Shown here: piece by piece, positions 42,254 through 45,148 of the stretch
How positions within the stretch are numbered: the first letter of the stretch is position 1
Layout of the letters: every line of letters starts with the position of its first letter
DNA from: Saprospiraceae bacterium
GTDB lineage: Bacteria; Bacteroidota; Bacteroidia; Chitinophagales; Saprospiraceae
Assembly (NCBI GenBank): GCA_013360405.1
Contig: JABWBR010000072.1
Coordinates: 1 to 45,148 of the forward strand
Direction of reading: 5' to 3'
Length of the DNA stretch: 45,148 nt
The notes under the pieces: generated by a model
Told to the model about the DNA's origin: nothing
Databases searched by the model: none
What the model saw: the letters and a program-made list of their open reading frames with translations, nothing else
Translations under genes and position numbers: made by a program

Positions 42254-43234
42254 ATGAAAATATTGGCTGCCGATGTGGGCGGCACCAAAACGCACCTGGC
42301 GCTTTTTGAGCAGCAGGACGAACAATTGTCGATGGTGAGAGACGCAATTTTCCCCTCGGCGCAGTACAAATCCCTGGAGGATATCATAGTTGCTTTTATT
42401 GATAAAAATAATACCCCTCAGCGGCTCAGTATTGCTTTTGCAGGCCCGGTACAGGATGGCAGGGCAAAAGCCACTAACCTGGACTGGCAGATTGATTCTC
42501 GCCAATTACAAAGCCGGTTGGGCATTTCCGATGTTTTTATTATCAACGATTTGGAAGCGGAAGCTTATGGACTTGCCGTATTGAAGGCCGACGATCTTAC
42601 TGCAGTTTATGCGCCGCCGGCGCCAGAACCGGGCAATGTGGCCATTATCGCTCCCGGTACCGGCCTCGGCGAAGCCGGCATGTTTTGGGACGGTCATGTA
42701 TTACATCCGTTTGCTACCGAGGGCGGCCACACCGATTTTTCTCCCCGCAGCCTTACTGACTGGGAGTTTTTGCTTTTTCTACAAAAAAAATACGGTCACG
42801 TAAGCTGGGAGCGGATTATCTCCGGCCCCGGTATCCACCAGATCTACAATTTCCTGCGCGACGACCAGGGTTGGGAAGAATCCCAGTGGATGAAGGACAA
42901 CTGGAAGGAACACGATCGCGCAGCTATTATTTCGCAAGGCGCACAAAGAGGCTCCGCGTTGTGCCTTGAGGCGCTGCGGCTGTTCGTCAAATACTTAGCC
43001 ATCGAATCCGCTGATATGGCCCTTAAATTCAAGGCTACCGGCGGACTGTATATCGGCGGCGGCATTATTCCCAAAATCTGGAACGATGAACTGAAAGCCG
43101 TTTTTCTCGAGCACTTTTTCGAAGTAGGCCGCCTGCGTTACCTGCTCGAAGCTGTGCCTGTTAATATTGTGCTTAATCCTAAAACGCCGCTTTTGGGCGC
43201 TGCATATTATGCGATAGGTCGTTTTAAGGATTGA
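42254..43234 (+). CDS. glk: Glucokinase (Glk family)
   Basis: 326 aa from ATG 42254; a TTG 75 bp upstream lies inside the promoter box and is rejected. ATP-binding LAADVGGTKTHLALF starts the protein. Then AFAGPVQDGRAKATNLDW, VFIINDLEAEAYGL (catalytic Asp), IAPGTGLGEAGMFWDG, FATEGGHTDFSPR and ATGGLYIGGGIIPKI. It phosphorylates the glucose freed by the GH130 phosphorylase, closing the mannan pathway. The 3' end overlaps the convergent HYR-protein gene by 11 bp. Confidence 0.92.
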   Translation: MKILAADVGGTKTHLALFEQQDEQLSMVRDAIFPSAQYKSLEDIIVAFIDKNNTPQRLSIAFAGPVQDGRAKATNLDWQIDSRQLQSRLGISDVFIINDLEAEAYGLAVLKADDLTAVYAPPAPEPGNVAIIAPGTGLGEAGMFWDGHVLHPFATEGGHTDFSPRSLTDWEFLLFLQKKYGHVSWERIISGPGIHQIYNFLRDDQGWEESQWMKDNWKEHDRAAIISQGAQRGSALCLEALRLFVKYLAIESADMALKFKATGGLYIGGGIIPKIWNDELKAVFLEHFFEVGRLRYLLEAVPVNIVLNPKTPLLGAAYYAIGRFKD

Positions 43235-44416
43235 TAACCAGTCTCAATCCCATACCGAACGGCTGGGTTAGGCCCCTTATATTATCGGATAACATAATAT
43301 TGGACCTGTTTTTTATGGTGTATTCCAAATAAGCGCGTTTTCCCGCTTGCAATTGGAATCCGGTCTCCATATATACCCGCCAGGCTGCATGTCGGGAAAC
43401 GGTATTTAATGGGAACTGCGAAGCGCCAAAATGAGCTGCGCTATTGCCTGTGCGATTTTGGATGTATTGGCTGCCAATGCCGAGAAACGGCGTAACGCGA
43501 CTCTTTTTACCCAAATAACGAATACCCATCCTGCTATCCCAATTTGAAAATGGAATGGTTACGTGTAATGGCGTTTGAGTCGATTGATCTTCGAAGGCCA
43601 TATCGACCTGTCCGCTCGTGGTATGTAACTGCGCCCATAACTGCCATTTGGAGCGCCAGGAAATGCCCGTGCCAATTCCTGTAGGTATGGCGTAACTATA
43701 TCCGGGTTTGCCCTGAAGTACCAGATTCGGATTTTCCGGTAATTGCAGTGTGACGGTTTCCGGAAGGGTTTCTAATATGATATCAGTCAAAGCCCCATGG
43801 CTCACCGGTATGAATAGCCATTTGGGTTGGGGATCCTGAAGCGTGAGTGTGACGAAGATTAATTGTTGACAACTGGAGCTGTTGCCACAGATGTCAACGC
43901 TTAGCCAGGTGCGGGTTATCAATCCTTCGCAGTTGTTGAATTCGCTCAGATCATCGGAAAAAACTACATCTACTGGGTTTCCACAGGCGTCGTTCACTAT
44001 AGGCGTTCCGGTAATGGCTATGTCTAAGTGTTGCCCGCAGCTTACCGTTATATTTGGCGGACAGAGGATTACAGGAGGTTCTGAATCAATTACTTGAATT
44101 TGCTGCGTACAACTACTCGCATTGCCCGATGCATCAACAGCAGTCCATAATCGCATGATGGTCTGCGCACATCCCGTACCTCCGCCCTGATCGGTGAAGC
44201 TAAAGGTGATTTGAGGTGGCGGCGTGCAATTATCTACGGCTGTTGGGGCGCCCGTCTGCGAAGGATCGAGCGATGATCCGCAAGGCCTGGTGGCAGGAAC
44301 TGGACAAGTAATCGTAGGCGCCTGGGTATCGGAAAAACTGATGGTCTGGACACAAGAAGCGGCATTGCCGGCCAGGTCGGTGGCGATCCAGGTTCTTTGG
44401 ATGATCTGGCTGCATG
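43224..44416 (-). CDS. HYR-repeat protein, 3' part with C-terminal barrel-like domain
   Basis: This frame is open from about 44416 to its TAA at 43224-43226 (an internal ATG is at 44156). It carries two to three more HYR-type Ig-like repeats (PPVILCPPNITVSCG, SCTQQIQVIDSE, NACG/DACGNP). A region of alternating strands follows (SWRSKWQLWAQLHTTSG, RMGIRYLGKKSRVTPFLGIG, AYLEYTIKNRSN) ending FGMGLRLVINP, which looks like an outer-membrane barrel rather than a T9SS tail. It continues the upstream repeats in a different frame, so it is probably the 3' half of one frameshifted gene. Confidence 0.7.
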
Positions 44417-45148
44417 GTTTGATCGGAGAAGGTCAACGCAATTTGCGGTGTTGCGGTGCAATTATCGGTAGCCGTGGGGTTGCCGGTGTTGTTGGGTGTG
44501 GGCGGCGTGCCGGTGGGCAAAACGGCGTTGGCCGGGCAGGTGATGACCGGGGCCTGTGTATCGGAAAAACTGATGGTCTGGACACAAGAAGCGGCATTGT
44601 CGGCCAGGTCGGTGGCGGTCCAGGTGCGGGAGATGACTTGTGCGCATCCGGTACCGGAGGATTGATCGGAGAAGCTCAAAGCAATTTGTCCCTGCGGGGT
44701 GCAGTTGTCGGTAGCCGTGGGGTTGCCGGTGTTGTTGGGTGTGGGCGGCGTGCCGACGGGCAAAACGGCGTTAGCCGGGCAAGTAATGACGGGGGCTTGG
44801 GTATCGGAAAAACTGATGGTCTGCACACAAGAAGCAGCATTGCCTACCTGATCGGTGGCCGTCCAGGTGCGCAAAATCTGGTCGCCGGCGGCCTGGTCGG
44901 AAAAAGCCACCATAATCTGTGGCGTCGGCGTGCAATTATCGCTGACCGTAGGGCTGCCGGTCACGGAAGGGTCGGTAGAAGAGCCGCAGGGTACGGTAGC
45001 CGTCGGCGGACAAGAAATCGTGGGCGGTTGGGTGTCTGAAAAATTGATTGTCTGCACACAAGAAGCGGCATTGCCCACCTGATCGGTGGCCGTCCAGGTG
45101 CGCAAAATCTGGTCGCCGGCGGCCTGGTCGGAAAAAGCTACCATAATC
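44230..45148 (-). CDS. HYR-repeat protein, central part (start outside the window)
   Basis: Open to the window edge. Three to four near-identical repeats of about 80 residues, each with a CP-x-x-C core, NxxNTGNPTATDNCTP, AxSFSDQ, RTWTATDLADNAASCVQTISFSDTQAP. HYR modules are Ig-like adhesion domains common in Bacteroidota surface proteins. Near 44413-44417 the repeat FSDQ-x-x-(G)-C-x-Q-(I/V)-I loses frame: the DNA reads ACCATGCAGC where the other copies keep a whole GG-N codon. After that this frame codes unrelated residues and stops at 44230, while the HYR reading resumes in the frame of 43224-44416. Confidence 0.75.
   Translation of the reverse strand, partial: IMVAFSDQAAGDQILRTWTATDQVGNAASCVQTINFSDTQPPTISCPPTATVPCGSSTDPSVTGSPTVSDNCTPTPQIMVAFSDQAAGDQILRTWTATDQVGNAASCVQTISFSDTQAPVITCPANAVLPVGTPPTPNNTGNPTATDNCTPQGQIALSFSDQSSGTGCAQVISRTWTATDLADNAASCVQTISFSDTQAPVITCPANAVLPTGTPPTPNNTGNPTATDNCTATPQIALTFSDQTMQPDHPKNLDRHRPGRQCRFLCPDHQFFRYPGAYDYLSSSCHQALRIIARSFADGRPNSRR

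Overview
The window reads as a chromosomal piece of a Bacteroidota bacterium, with a Saprospiria- or Chitinophagia-like flavour. The reasons are two secreted proteins with type IX secretion (T9SS) sorting tails, an UpxY-type NusG paralogue inside a polysaccharide locus, several upstream sites fitting the Bacteroidota -7 box TAnnTTTG, a Pycsar-type membrane effector, and free-standing GxxExxY and four-helix-bundle (23S IVP-like) genes. No rRNA or tRNA gene was seen, so placement below phylum is inference.

Region 1 (1-10065, almost all minus strand) is a surface-polysaccharide locus. In order of transcription it holds an L-2-hydroxyglutarate oxidase, then WbpE-like aminotransferase, WbpA-like UDP-GlcNAc 6-dehydrogenase, UpxY-like antiterminator, WbpD-like acetyltransferase, WbpB-like oxidoreductase, a UDP-glucuronate-epimerase-like SDR, a CpsB-like PHP phosphatase, a Wza-like export lipoprotein, and the first codons of a further gene. 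WbpA+B+E+D together make UDP-2,3-diacetamido-2,3-dideoxy-glucuronate. A GxxExxY nuclease-like gene on the opposite strand, flanked by a 39-bp inverted repeat, interrupts this gene run.

Region 2 (10209-25648) is accessory-like. Two paralogous T9SS-exported proteins bracket a translationally coupled pair: a membrane protein with an N-terminal effector-associated domain (EAD11-like) and a periplasmic-domain CarboxypepD-like fold, followed by a 1138-aa exported TPR protein. Next come a Pycsar-type TM effector fused to a decayed HD domain, an IVP-like four-helix bundle gene, an outer-membrane beta-barrel protein, an 802-aa GAF protein and a small LETM1-like membrane protein.

Region 3 (25829-43234) is metabolic: a serine hydrolase, a YghZ-type aldo-keto reductase, an exported TIM-barrel protein, and a beta-mannan utilisation locus. 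The mannan genes are GH26 mannanase, SSS symporter, GH130 mannosylglucose phosphorylase, AGE-family mannobiose/cellobiose 2-epimerase, GH5-like enzyme, hexose MFS permease and CE2 esterase on minus, with a divergent GH5_7 mannanase, ZIP transporter and glucokinase on plus. The logic is extracellular or periplasmic mannan cleavage, mannobiose uptake, 2-epimerisation to mannosylglucose, phosphorolysis to Man-1-P plus glucose, and glucose phosphorylation. No SusC/SusD pair is present. Region 4 (43224-end) is the 3' part of an HYR-repeat protein with an apparent frameshift.

The strongest unexplained signal is in the spacers. Most larger gaps are filled by variable tandem arrays of 7- or 8-bp units, usually as two arrays in inverted orientation around a short core. 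In four gaps the units fit one degenerate heptamer, CNGANAA, and the core carries a promoter-like TAnnTTTG-type box. Arrays run right up to start codons and often contain the stop codon of the neighbouring gene. Two of the inverted-array families also flank small, AT-rich guest genes (GxxExxY; IVP), with gene-free versions elsewhere in the window. No spacer exceeds 300 bp.
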